A stretch of 8,270 nt of DNA from a bacterium (lineage in GTDB: Bacteria > Bdellovibrionota_C > UBA2361 > OMII01): positions 1 through 8,270 of the forward strand of contig JAFMIS010000107.1 in NCBI GenBank assembly GCA_017853915.1, in the 5' to 3' direction. The notes under the pieces were generated by a model. It ran no database searches and was not told the DNA's origin. It was given only the letters and a program-made list of their open reading frames with translations. The stretch's first letter is position 1; every line of letters begins with the position of its first letter. Of this stretch, positions 1-5,711 are shown piece after piece. The translations under genes were made by a program, and so were the position numbers.

Positions 1-387
1 TCGGGAAAACTCACCGCCACCCCTCAACCTCAGGAGGGAGTCATGTACGCGGCAAAGATTACTCCCGCGGATCGAGAGGTTCGCTGGGACAAGCCCGCAG
101 ACCAGATCAGTCGGCTCATCCGTGCCCTATCTCCCCTACCTGGAGCCTTTACCATCTGGCACAACAAGAGGATGAAGGTCCTCGCTGCGCACGCGATACC
201 AGGAACGACCCCTGGTGCATCTACTCCAGGTCGCGTGATCCCCTCACCTGACGGTCACCTCTATGTATCATGTGGAAATGGCTCTGTGATCGAGGTAGAT
301 GAACTACAGCTTGAGGGCAAAAAGCGAATGCCCGCGTCTGAATTCCTACGAGGGACAGGGATCCCTGCAGGGACGGCACTTGGATAG
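1..387 (+). CDS. fmt: methionyl-tRNA formyltransferase, C-terminal part (5' end outside window)
   Basis: Fmt transfers a formyl group from 10-formyltetrahydrofolate to Met-tRNAfMet in the cytoplasm, preparing the initiator tRNA. The reading frame is open from base 1 and ends at TAG 385-387, giving the last 128 residues of a protein that is normally about 310 long. What remains is the end of the catalytic domain and the C-terminal OB-fold-like tRNA-binding domain. The family-typical join TPQPQEGV-YAAKI sits at the left edge, followed by the conserved IRALSPLPGAF segment, a KVLAA strand, and the usual ending EFLRGTGIPAGTALG. The internal ATG at 43 is not the true start, because the conserved sequence continues upstream of it. 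The gene converges on the Cas4-like nuclease gene with only 16 bases between stops, and no terminator hairpin is visible there. The assignment is secure for the domain; the active site lies outside the window. Confidence 0.93.
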   Translation, partial: SGKLTATPQPQEGVMYAAKITPADREVRWDKPADQISRLIRALSPLPGAFTIWHNKRMKVLAAHAIPGTTPGASTPGRVIPSPDGHLYVSCGNGSVIEVDELQLEGKKRMPASEFLRGTGIPAGTALG

Positions 388-403
388 TACGAGCTCACCC
401 TTA

Positions 404-1267
404 TTACACCTCTTCAGCGCCCCCCGATAACGCCCTGTGCTGATCTTGTCGAGCCGAACATCGCTCTCGAACGGCACACTTGGCGCACTTGATTGGGTGT
501 GGACTGGGAGTGGGGCGTCCTCCCTCCAGAATCTTGCGCATCTCACGAATAAGACCTGATACCCAAGCCTGTTTGTTCTCTGAATTTTCAACCTTTATGC
601 GACGACACGAGGGCCCCAGAAGCAGATAGCCATGAGGTGGCCGCTGCCCCTCAAACTCCTCCACCAGCCGCATATACACGAGCAGCTGAACTACATATCT
701 ATCGCGAAGCTTTTTCGCCAAAGGCTTTCGCTCAACAGGTATGACCTTACCGTCTTCTCGGATCAGAGCATCGGGCCTCCCTGCCAAACCCTGCGCGAGG
801 GACACATACTCACGATCAGGCAGAAGGGAGCTCCCGTCGATTGCTAACGCTATTTCAGCGGGAGAAAATCCAGAACTGGTATGTCGATGTTTGGCCTCTC
901 GGAGGAACTCGCGGATCAACCAGAGCAATACCATCACAAGACATATCAGCTGAAGCCCACGATTTCTCCACGAAAGCTGGAACAACTCATGCAGCGGCGC
1001 CCGCGCCGAACTGATAGCCATAAATACCAGCACCGCGAGACAGAGCAGCACCGCAAGCAACCGAGTTGCTTTGCCAAGGCGCAGTGATTCTTCGAAAAAA
1101 AGTGACCAATCCTTATGAAGCTTCTGGCCCAGAACGCTCTCAGATGACGCTTCTTGCTTCACGCCACGTTCATTCCACTTAAGGTGCCACGACTGTGGAC
1201 ACACGGAGAACACGCTAATCTCTCCGGCGGATATGGTGAAAGAACCATCCGGATTACGTTTAGCCAC
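404..1267 (-). CDS. Cas4-like PD-(D/E)XK nuclease with internal two-helix membrane hairpin
   Basis: A 287-residue protein of the Cas4/Dna2/RecB-type nuclease superfamily, whose members cut single-stranded DNA using a metal ion. Visible motifs are GQKLH (His51), GRPD (Asp166), VERK (Glu179 and Lys181) and QLLVY (Gln194, Tyr198), so the catalytic set looks complete. One Cys after the N-terminal strand (Cys23, in SVCPQSW) and three near the C-terminus (Cys261, Cys264, Cys270) match the four ligands of the Cas4 4Fe-4S cluster. Oddly, two hydrophobic helices (about 70-88 and 104-120) sit between His51 and Asp166, which would tether the enzyme to the inner membrane with the nuclease parts on one side. 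I chose GTG at 1267 because AGAGGAA lies 6 bases upstream and the family N-terminus begins just after it. A TTG at 1336 would give 310 residues but overlaps the upstream gene. It follows the 178-residue protein gene by 31 bases, probably in one operon. There is no CRISPR array or cas1/cas2 in the window, so a role in adaptation is not implied. The substrate is unknown. Confidence 0.85.
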   Translation of the reverse strand: MAKRNPDGSFTISAGEISVFSVCPQSWHLKWNERGVKQEASSESVLGQKLHKDWSLFFEESLRLGKATRLLAVLLCLAVLVFMAISSARAPLHELFQLSWRNRGLQLICLVMVLLWLIREFLREAKHRHTSSGFSPAEIALAIDGSSLLPDREYVSLAQGLAGRPDALIREDGKVIPVERKPLAKKLRDRYVVQLLVYMRLVEEFEGQRPPHGYLLLGPSCRRIKVENSENKQAWVSGLIREMRKILEGGRPTPSPHPIKCAKCAVRERCSARQDQHRALSGGAEEV

Positions 1268-1298
1268 AAGCAATTCCTCTACAAGGAAACGGTTGCCC

Positions 1299-1835
1299 TT
1301 AATTAACTGAAGAAGGCCGGGTGAACACCCCCTCAAGTACTTTGCGAGCGAGTGTTCTAATTCGTTTAAAAGCGCCCCCTAACTTTAATCTTGGCATCGA
1401 TTCCGGTGTCATGCCAGCACGATCCAACTCAGATTCGATCGCTGAATGAAAGACCTCCTGCGCTTCCGAGAACCTGTCTAAATCATCCTCTCGTAGGTGC
1501 GGCACATGGGCTGTCTCAAGAAGAAACTGCACCTCAGGGGCTTGATGATTAGTGAGACGCCAAAATGCGTATCGACCGCACGCTGTGAGGAAATCACACC
1601 GCACCTTGAAGTTTCTTCCCCCATACGCCGGTCGCACCCTAATCCCGAAGTCGTGGCGTTCCTCTAGTAAAAAATTCCGCGCAAGAGCGTCAATCCATCG
1701 TCTCCGCGCACGATACGCTGTTACTTCATCTTGGTATACGCCGATCAGCATTAAACGATCGGAGTCGTACCATAGGCCAATCGAATCAACCTCGGAACGC
1801 TGTCCATCAACAACATCCTGCCCATGATCGTACAT
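1299..1835 (-). CDS. hypothetical protein, first gene of the nuclease pair
   Basis: I do not recognise this 178-residue protein. It appears soluble and mixed alpha/beta, with no signal peptide or membrane segment. An aromatic/hydrophobic beginning (around IGLWYDSDRLMLIGVY) is followed by an Arg-rich helix (AYRARRRWIDALARNF), then an acidic helical stretch (LREDDLDRFSEAQEVF). The C-terminus is a basic amphipathic helix (FKRIRTLARKVLEGVF). The start is uncertain. ATG 1835 has only a weak GGGG element 6 bases upstream. A GTG at 1898 would add 21 residues, with a GGAG 10 bases upstream and an in-frame TGA directly before it. The stop lies 31 bases before the preferred start of the nuclease gene, whose ribosome binding site falls in the gap, so the two are probably co-transcribed. 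This makes it a candidate partner or regulator of the nuclease, by position only. Confidence 0.7.
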   Translation of the reverse strand: MYDHGQDVVDGQRSEVDSIGLWYDSDRLMLIGVYQDEVTAYRARRRWIDALARNFLLEERHDFGIRVRPAYGGRNFKVRCDFLTACGRYAFWRLTNHQAPEVQFLLETAHVPHLREDDLDRFSEAQEVFHSAIESELDRAGMTPESMPRLKLGGAFKRIRTLARKVLEGVFTRPSSVN

Positions 1836-2268
1836 GAAAAACCCCAAAAAAATTTCCTTACGGCGAGGGAGCCCACTCCTCAGAGCTGCGAAAGTCACTC
1901 ACCGGTAACTCCGGTCCGCATCTCTCTATGCGCCTCGGCCTACCTGGTAATCGACCAAAGCCGCATCGACCTTGATGAATTCACTCCCCAGGGCTCGAAT
2001 AAGTCCTCTGAGGCCCACTGCCCCGGGCCCACGATTTCGTCACCGCCTCACAATAAACATAGTTTCAGCAGGCACTTAGCAGGCGATAAGGCGAACTCTT
2101 CCAGGACTTCAAAAAGGAGGCATGTCAGACCAGGAAAGTGTGACAGTCATCCTCGCTTCTGGTATGCTTCCCCAATATTCTTAGCCAGTTGGGCGCTTCT
2201 AAATACAGCCCTTGCTTGGTTTTACCTAAAACTATTTGTCTAATGTTTCACACAGGAAGTGTTTTCGT
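1836..2268. other. gene-poor divergent spacer, 433 bases
   Basis: This separates the minus-strand nuclease pair from the plus-strand RG-rich protein gene and must hold the promoters of both. I can support one plus-strand promoter (see its own entry) but no clear minus-strand one. Other contents: a tandem AGCAGGC pair at 2067-2073 and 2078-2084 (11-base period), a GC-rich dyad GGCCC/GGGCC near 2014-2032, and a perfect-looking Shine-Dalgarno AAAAAGGAGG at 2111-2120 with no start codon at normal spacing. An open frame on the plus strand across most of it looks non-coding in composition. If the 178-residue protein starts at GTG 1898 rather than ATG 1835, the spacer is 63 bases shorter. Confidence 0.6.
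2140..2168 (+). promoter_or_regulatory. candidate sigma-70 promoter for the RG-rich protein gene
   Basis: A -35 element GTGACA (2140-2145, five of six to TTGACA) is followed by a 17-base spacer and a -10 element TATGCT (2163-2168, four of six to TATAAT). A TG lies one base before the -10, as in extended -10 promoters. Transcription would begin near 2175, leaving a leader of about 95 bases before ATG 2269. This is a consensus match only. Confidence 0.45.
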
Positions 2269-2964
2269 ATGAGGAGAGAAAGAGGAAATCAGAGACGCTC
2301 TCACCGAGGTGGAGGTAGATCATCCCGAGGTCGTTCGCATCGTGGACGAGGAGATAGGCACTCGCGGCGTCATCCGCGCCAGAGCGCGGAGAGCGGTAAT
2401 CAGCGTGAGCGTATCGCGATTGAGAGCGGAGACTTGGTCCTCATCGATCAGTTCATGCTCGCCAATCCGCAGTTCATTGAGAAGATGTCAGCCATCGTCG
2501 ACGAGAGCTCAGACGTGAAGAACGATCTTATAAAAGAGTACGGCGGTAAGGTAATCCCCGTTACGTGCGGCACGTATCGCATCGAGAGAGACCCATTCGC
2601 GTACACTATCGTTGTTCACCCAGAAGGCGAATCCCCTGAGTCTCCAGAGATAGTGAAGGACGCAACTGAGACGATCGGAGAGATCAACGTCGATACGCGC
2701 TGCTTAGCGATGCTCGACCGAGAGCTTCTCGATGACACGTCTCTCCTTGAGCGTTACCAACAGCTGTGGTTTAGCGGTCAAGACAAGGCCTGTCGAGATC
2801 TCCTACGAGATAACGGCGGAGCTGTGCGCTATGGATTTCGAAGGGATGGGGACGAGCTGGGGATATTCCAGGTACCGGGCGCGGACATTATTTGCTTGTG
2901 GCCAAAGAACATCGAGGCCATGCAGCCCGCCGCTGACAGCGCGCATCACGAACAAGAAGCGTAA
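2269..2964 (+). CDS. hypothetical protein with Arg/Gly-rich N-terminus
   Basis: A 231-residue protein of unknown function. Residues 1-39 are strongly basic and disordered in appearance, with repeated RG and RGR units plus His and Ser (SHRGGGRSSRGRSHRGRG). This resembles RGG/RG boxes, which in other proteins bind RNA or nucleic acid. From about residue 48 it becomes an acidic globular domain. Recognisable blocks include SGDLVLIDQFMLANP (53-67), YGGKVIPVTCGTYRI (91-105), RCLAMLDRELLDD (144-156), and a Gly-rich ending GGAVRYGFRRDGDELGIF with LWP near 210-212. No signal peptide or membrane segment is seen. ATG 2269 is preferred because AGGAAG sits 9 bases upstream (2254-2259); a TTG at 2236 would add 11 residues. 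The gene stands alone, with a promoter candidate at 2140-2168 and strong hairpins directly after the stop. A nucleic-acid-binding role is inferred from composition only. Confidence 0.78.
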   Translation: MRRERGNQRRSHRGGGRSSRGRSHRGRGDRHSRRHPRQSAESGNQRERIAIESGDLVLIDQFMLANPQFIEKMSAIVDESSDVKNDLIKEYGGKVIPVTCGTYRIERDPFAYTIVVHPEGESPESPEIVKDATETIGEINVDTRCLAMLDRELLDDTSLLERYQQLWFSGQDKACRDLLRDNGGAVRYGFRRDGDELGIFQVPGADIICLWPKNIEAMQPAADSAHHEQEA

Positions 2965-2965
2965 T

Positions 2966-3032
2966 CGTGTGACGATGGACTCGGCCAACTCCGCTCTCAA
3001 GCGAGGGTAGCGTTGCGCCGAGTCATCACACG
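2966..3032 (+). repeat. imperfect inverted repeat / RNA hairpin directly after a stop codon
   Basis: CGTGTGA (2966-2972) pairs with TCACACG (3026-3032) and GACTCGGC (2978-2985) pairs with GCCGAGTC (3017-3024). That gives 15 base pairs with an asymmetric internal loop (CGATG opposite A). The apical loop contains a small CGCT-ctca-AGCG hairpin. It starts one base after the stop of the RG-rich protein gene. No T tract follows, so it is not a classical intrinsic terminator. It could protect the 3' end, act in attenuation, or bind a protein. Confidence 0.55.
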
Positions 3033-3049
3033 ATCCAGGTTCTACGCAT

Positions 3050-3074
3050 GTAGCCGAGGGCTCGCTCGAGCTAC
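3050..3074 (+). repeat. short hairpin upstream of the alpha/beta hydrolase gene
   Basis: GTAGC-CGAG (3050-3058) pairs with CTCG-A-GCTAC (3065-3074), nine base pairs with one bulged A and a six-base loop. It lies 18 bases after the larger 2966-3032 hairpin and 29 bases before ATG 3104. There is no T run after it. With the larger hairpin it makes most of this gap potentially structured RNA. Confidence 0.45.
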
Positions 3075-3103
3075 CTTCAGTCACTTCCTCAGCTTACTCT
3101 CGT

Positions 3104-3856
3104 ATGATCGGATTGATTGAAAAAGCGCTTACATTTAAGCCCAACAAAGTAGACCACGGCGCACTTCGCGACCGACCACACTCTCGGCTACGGATTCGAG
3201 GCGCGCACGGCCTAGACCTTGATGCCGCGTGGATTGCGCACCCCTCTCCCATCGCCGCTCTCCTTATCCACGGCAATCGTCATAACATCACAAAATTTGC
3301 CGATCATTACGATTTGTTTGCGACCTTGGGCATCTCGTGTCTGACCTTTGATTTTCCCGGCTACGGGCAGAGCCCTGGGTGCCCCACAGAGGAATCTCTG
3401 TATAAAAGCGCCGCGGCGGCCTATTCTTTTCTAAGAGATGACCTGAAGTATTCTGCGGACAGAATCGTGATCTACGGGTGCTCTCTTGGTGGAGCTGTCG
3501 CGCTCAATCTAGTACAGGATTCCGCCGCGGCATGTCTCATAACGGAGAGCACATTTACCAACTCACGAGAGATGGCTGCCCACCTATATCCCTGGCTTCC
3601 GCTTCGCTTACTTCTTCCAAATCGATTCACAAACTCGACTAAGATTCAAAAAGTCACCATGCCGCATCTGCTTATTCATGGCTCCCATGATGAGGTGGTG
3701 CCCGTTCATATGGCGCACACTCTATTTGACATGGCGCAGGAGCCAAAAAAACTCGTGATTGTTCCGGACGCTTCCCACACCGATACAATTCCCTCGGGCG
3801 GAGAGAAACTGCGCGAGGAGATATCGACATTTATCCGGAAAGCGACCCTTCAGTAA
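3104..3856 (+). CDS. alpha/beta hydrolase (BEM46/ABHD13-like serine hydrolase)
   Basis: A 250-residue alpha/beta-hydrolase-fold enzyme, probably an esterase or peptidase-like hydrolase; the substrate cannot be told from sequence. The catalytic triad is visible: nucleophile Ser127 in GCSLGG, Asp196 in IHGSHDEVVP, and His225 in PDASHTDT. The oxyanion region is LLIHGN (residues 54-58), and the family-typical DFPGYGQS follows at 83-90. This order and the short loops fit the BEM46/ABHD13-like group. Length is near complete for a single-domain member. No signal peptide is seen, so a cytoplasmic location is likely. ATG 3104 is the only reasonable start: the frame is open back to 3011 but has no other start codon. 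It lacks a clear Shine-Dalgarno, so translation may be weak. The stop is 2 bases from the stop of the convergent membrane-protein gene, with no terminator between. Confidence 0.88.
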   Translation: MIGLIEKALTFKPNKVDHGALRDRPHSRLRIRGAHGLDLDAAWIAHPSPIAALLIHGNRHNITKFADHYDLFATLGISCLTFDFPGYGQSPGCPTEESLYKSAAAAYSFLRDDLKYSADRIVIYGCSLGGAVALNLVQDSAAACLITESTFTNSREMAAHLYPWLPLRLLLPNRFTNSTKIQKVTMPHLLIHGSHDEVVPVHMAHTLFDMAQEPKKLVIVPDASHTDTIPSGGEKLREEISTFIRKATLQ

Positions 3857-3858
3857 GG

Positions 3859-4341
3859 TTATCTATCCCATAACGGTCGCGCGGCCCGCCCTAGTGCGTG
3901 CGGACGATACTCGCGTCGGTCATACAAATCATCGCCTGTCATGGATGACAGTACATACACAAGACCGACGATAAGGAGCCCTATAAAAAAAAGCGCTGTT
4001 AAAAACTTCTCTCCACCTTTGCTACTTATTGCGTCAGCAAAGGTCGTCACCATAAAGCTTCTCTCGGCCTTCTCGATCTCTTTTACACTTCCCTTGGAGC
4101 GAATCTCTGCGGCATCGAAGGAGTACCTATCTTCTCGAAACTGCTGTGTAGAACCTTGGCCCCCAGCACGGGATCCCCCACCCCCTCGAGGGTTGCCACC
4201 CATCACAAAACTCGTACCGCTGCTAGAGTCCGACCTCTGGGAAGGTTGAGAGGTGGCTGGCGCAGCCGTAGCTACCCATCTCCCCTCGCCCGATCCAAGA
4301 CTCCCCGTAAACCCGCGCATCACATACTTATCGAGCGACAT
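3859..4341 (-). CDS. hypothetical single-pass membrane protein
   Basis: I do not recognise this 160-residue protein. Residues about 12-69 are low complexity, rich in Ser, Gly, Gln and Thr with a short Gly run (PRGGGGSRAGG), and probably disordered. Residues about 70-110 are charged and likely helical (around VKEIEKAERSF). One clear membrane helix follows at about 113-134 (FLTALFFIGLLIVGLVYVL), then a 26-residue Arg-rich tail (DRREYRPHALGRAARPLWDR). There is no N-terminal signal peptide, so the protein is anchored from its C-terminal part; orientation is ambiguous because both flanks carry positive charge. The ATG at 4341 has a strong AAGGAG 7 bases upstream, making this the best ribosome binding site in the window and supporting a real gene. 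A promoter candidate lies at 4438-4465. Function is unknown. Confidence 0.72.
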   Translation of the reverse strand: MSLDKYVMRGFTGSLGSGEGRWVATAAPATSQPSQRSDSSSGTSFVMGGNPRGGGGSRAGGQGSTQQFREDRYSFDAAEIRSKGSVKEIEKAERSFMVTTFADAISSKGGEKFLTALFFIGLLIVGLVYVLSSMTGDDLYDRREYRPHALGRAARPLWDR

Positions 4342-4397
4342 CGAATGTCTCCTTCATTATCGAATACCCACGGTGATATGCGCCGCTGCGCTCACCC

Positions 4398-4413
4398 TGT
4401 GCTGTAAAGCACA
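4398..4413. repeat. short perfect hairpin in divergent spacer
   Basis: TGTGCT (4398-4403), loop GTAA, AGCACA (4408-4413). The stem is six base pairs with a GNRA-like loop on the plus strand. It falls in the predicted leader of the minus-strand membrane protein gene. No T run follows on either strand. Confidence 0.35.
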
Positions 4414-4437
4414 TCCCTACGGTTTTCCCCCATATCA

Positions 4438-4465
4438 ATGATAGCGAGCGCGAAGAGCTCGTAAA
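4438..4465 (-). promoter_or_regulatory. candidate sigma-70 promoter for the 160-residue membrane protein gene
   Basis: On the minus strand, a -35 TTTACG (4465-4460, four of six) and a -10 TATCAT (4443-4438, five of six) are separated by 16 bases. The spacer contains a dyad CGAGC/GCTCG (4445-4449 and 4457-4461), and a 9-base dyad lies just upstream of the -35. The leader of about 90 bases would carry the 4398-4413 hairpin. Confidence 0.4.
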
Positions 4466-4494
4466 TTCAATGCCTTGGGAGATGCGGCATTGAA
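4466..4494. promoter_or_regulatory. 9-base perfect inverted repeat, possible operator
   Basis: TTCAATGCC (4466-4474) and GGCATTGAA (4486-4494) form perfect 9-base arms with an 11-base spacer, so centres of the half-sites are 20 bases apart, about two helical turns. It lies 23 bases before ATG 4518 and directly beside the -35 of the opposite-strand promoter candidate. This suits a dimeric repressor or activator site for both divergent genes, or a leader hairpin of the plus-strand gene. Confidence 0.45.
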
Positions 4495-4517
4495 AGAAGG
4501 TTGTTAGAGCTGGTTCT

Positions 4518-5711
4518 ATGGAGAGACCTGTAAACACCAAAATTTCTGCTGATTCCTTTTTACGGATTCCTGGCATCAGTGACGAGGGGACCCGAACTAC
4601 TCTCGTGCTTGACGGCACTGTGGCGAATCTTGAGGGGTGCATTGAACTCCTTAACTCAACTGAACCGGGGACGAGGCATCGCGCGATACGTGTCCTCGAG
4701 GATGTCTCAAGCCCATCACGCTCCGAAACGCACTTAATCTGCTCTGCTTTGTTACGGGTCATAAATCGCAAGGATCAAGATTCCATCCTTGCTGAGTCTG
4801 CCCTCATCCACTTTCTAGGCCTACACAAAAAATCGCTTGAGTCGCTCAACATCGGAGCACAGCTCCTACGCCTGTGGGGCGCCGATGCATCCGCTTCCCC
4901 CGCTCGCCAAGCATTCGCAGTACTACTGAACGAAGAGATCTCTCAACTTCGCTTTACGTCAAACCCCATCAATCGCCCAGAGATAGTGGCAAAGAGGTAC
5001 ATACTGTTTAGAGCTTTTGAGGTGCCTGTACTTCGCGCGTCAGCAGCGTGTGCCATTCAAGCCATTATGGAAGACTCCGTCGTAGCGCTACAGGTCGAGA
5101 GAAAAGCATTCGCGGGACAATTCCTTGCCCTTCTCCGATCCCTCCCTGGCTGTGAGAGCGACTATGATCCCCTTCGCAGATTAGCGACATCAGTATTCGC
5201 CACGGGCATGGCTACAAGGATCTCCCTCGTATCTCCTCAAGCAAAATATATTTCGCACTCGGCGCCCTCCCTCGCGACACCGACCACCACGCATGACATC
5301 TCAAGCGCGCATGCGCCGGAGGCTCGCGCCTTGATGGATCGATTACTCGCGGACACCGGTGGACAGGTCTTAGCTCGATTGGGGCCCCAAGACTACGAAG
5401 TATTACGAAAGATCAAGGGGCTATCCCTCGATGATTTTCGGGGTATTACCGAAAAAATTCGCTTCAAGGCTGCCTCAGACCCCTGGGCACGCGCCGCTAT
5501 TCTTGACCTTGTTCGCTCTCCGCATGATTCGGGAGTGTCCCATGGCGTTCGAACCGCTGTGTTGGGCGCTCTGGTGAATGATGCTCGTAAAATAGGCAAG
5601 CTTTCTTCTCAATTAGAGAAAGAGGTCTTCGCTATTTCAGCGGAAATACCCGCTCTTCAGCTTTCCATTCAGGAAAAAAAATCTTCGTGCGAGCTATCGG
5701 GAGATACGTAA
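4518..5711 (+). CDS. hypothetical all-helical protein, HEAT-like N-terminal half
   Basis: I do not recognise this 397-residue protein. It is predicted by eye to be mostly alpha-helical, without signal peptide or membrane segment. Residues about 35-235 contain successive helix pairs of HEAT/armadillo flavour (for example TRHRAIRVLEDV, ICSALLRVINRK, LAESALIHFLGL, LRASAACAIQAIM), though no strict repeat period can be proven. A Ser/Thr/Pro-rich linker (about 238-268) separates a second helical part (about 269-365), which ends in a short coiled-coil-like tail (SSQLEKEVFAISAEI). HEAT-like proteins usually act as scaffolds. ATG 4518 is the first start after an in-frame TGA at 4491; its Shine-Dalgarno is poor. 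The 3' end overlaps that of mltD by 18 bases, each stop lying inside the other gene. An inverted repeat at 4466-4494 may control it. A real gene is likely from its length; function is unknown. Confidence 0.75.
   Translation: MERPVNTKISADSFLRIPGISDEGTRTTLVLDGTVANLEGCIELLNSTEPGTRHRAIRVLEDVSSPSRSETHLICSALLRVINRKDQDSILAESALIHFLGLHKKSLESLNIGAQLLRLWGADASASPARQAFAVLLNEEISQLRFTSNPINRPEIVAKRYILFRAFEVPVLRASAACAIQAIMEDSVVALQVERKAFAGQFLALLRSLPGCESDYDPLRRLATSVFATGMATRISLVSPQAKYISHSAPSLATPTTTHDISSAHAPEARALMDRLLADTGGQVLARLGPQDYEVLRKIKGLSLDDFRGITEKIRFKAASDPWARAAILDLVRSPHDSGVSHGVRTAVLGALVNDARKIGKLSSQLEKEVFAISAEIPALQLSIQEKKSSCELSGDT

Noticed and set aside
404..1835. CRISPR-Cas locus suggested by the Cas4-like nuclease
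   Set aside because: No repeat array, cas1, cas2 or effector gene is visible anywhere in the window. Cas4-like folds are frequent outside CRISPR.
1824..2243. 139-codon plus-strand open frame across the divergent spacer
   Set aside because: Its ATG lies antisense at the start of the 178-residue protein gene with no Shine-Dalgarno. Its Ser/Pro/His-rich composition looks like chance, despite a hydrophobic last 25 residues.
2245..2259. TTTCACACAGGAAG resembling the E. coli lacZ leader
   Set aside because: The similarity is short and explained by a normal ribosome binding site. Nothing else in the area resembles lac or vector sequence.
2803..3084. 93-codon minus-strand open frame
   Set aside because: It runs antisense through the end of the RG-box gene and the hairpins, with no domain or ribosome binding site.
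4328..4771. 147-codon minus-strand open frame
   Set aside because: It is antisense to the start of the 397-residue protein gene and overlaps the membrane-protein start. Its composition is random and it has no domain.
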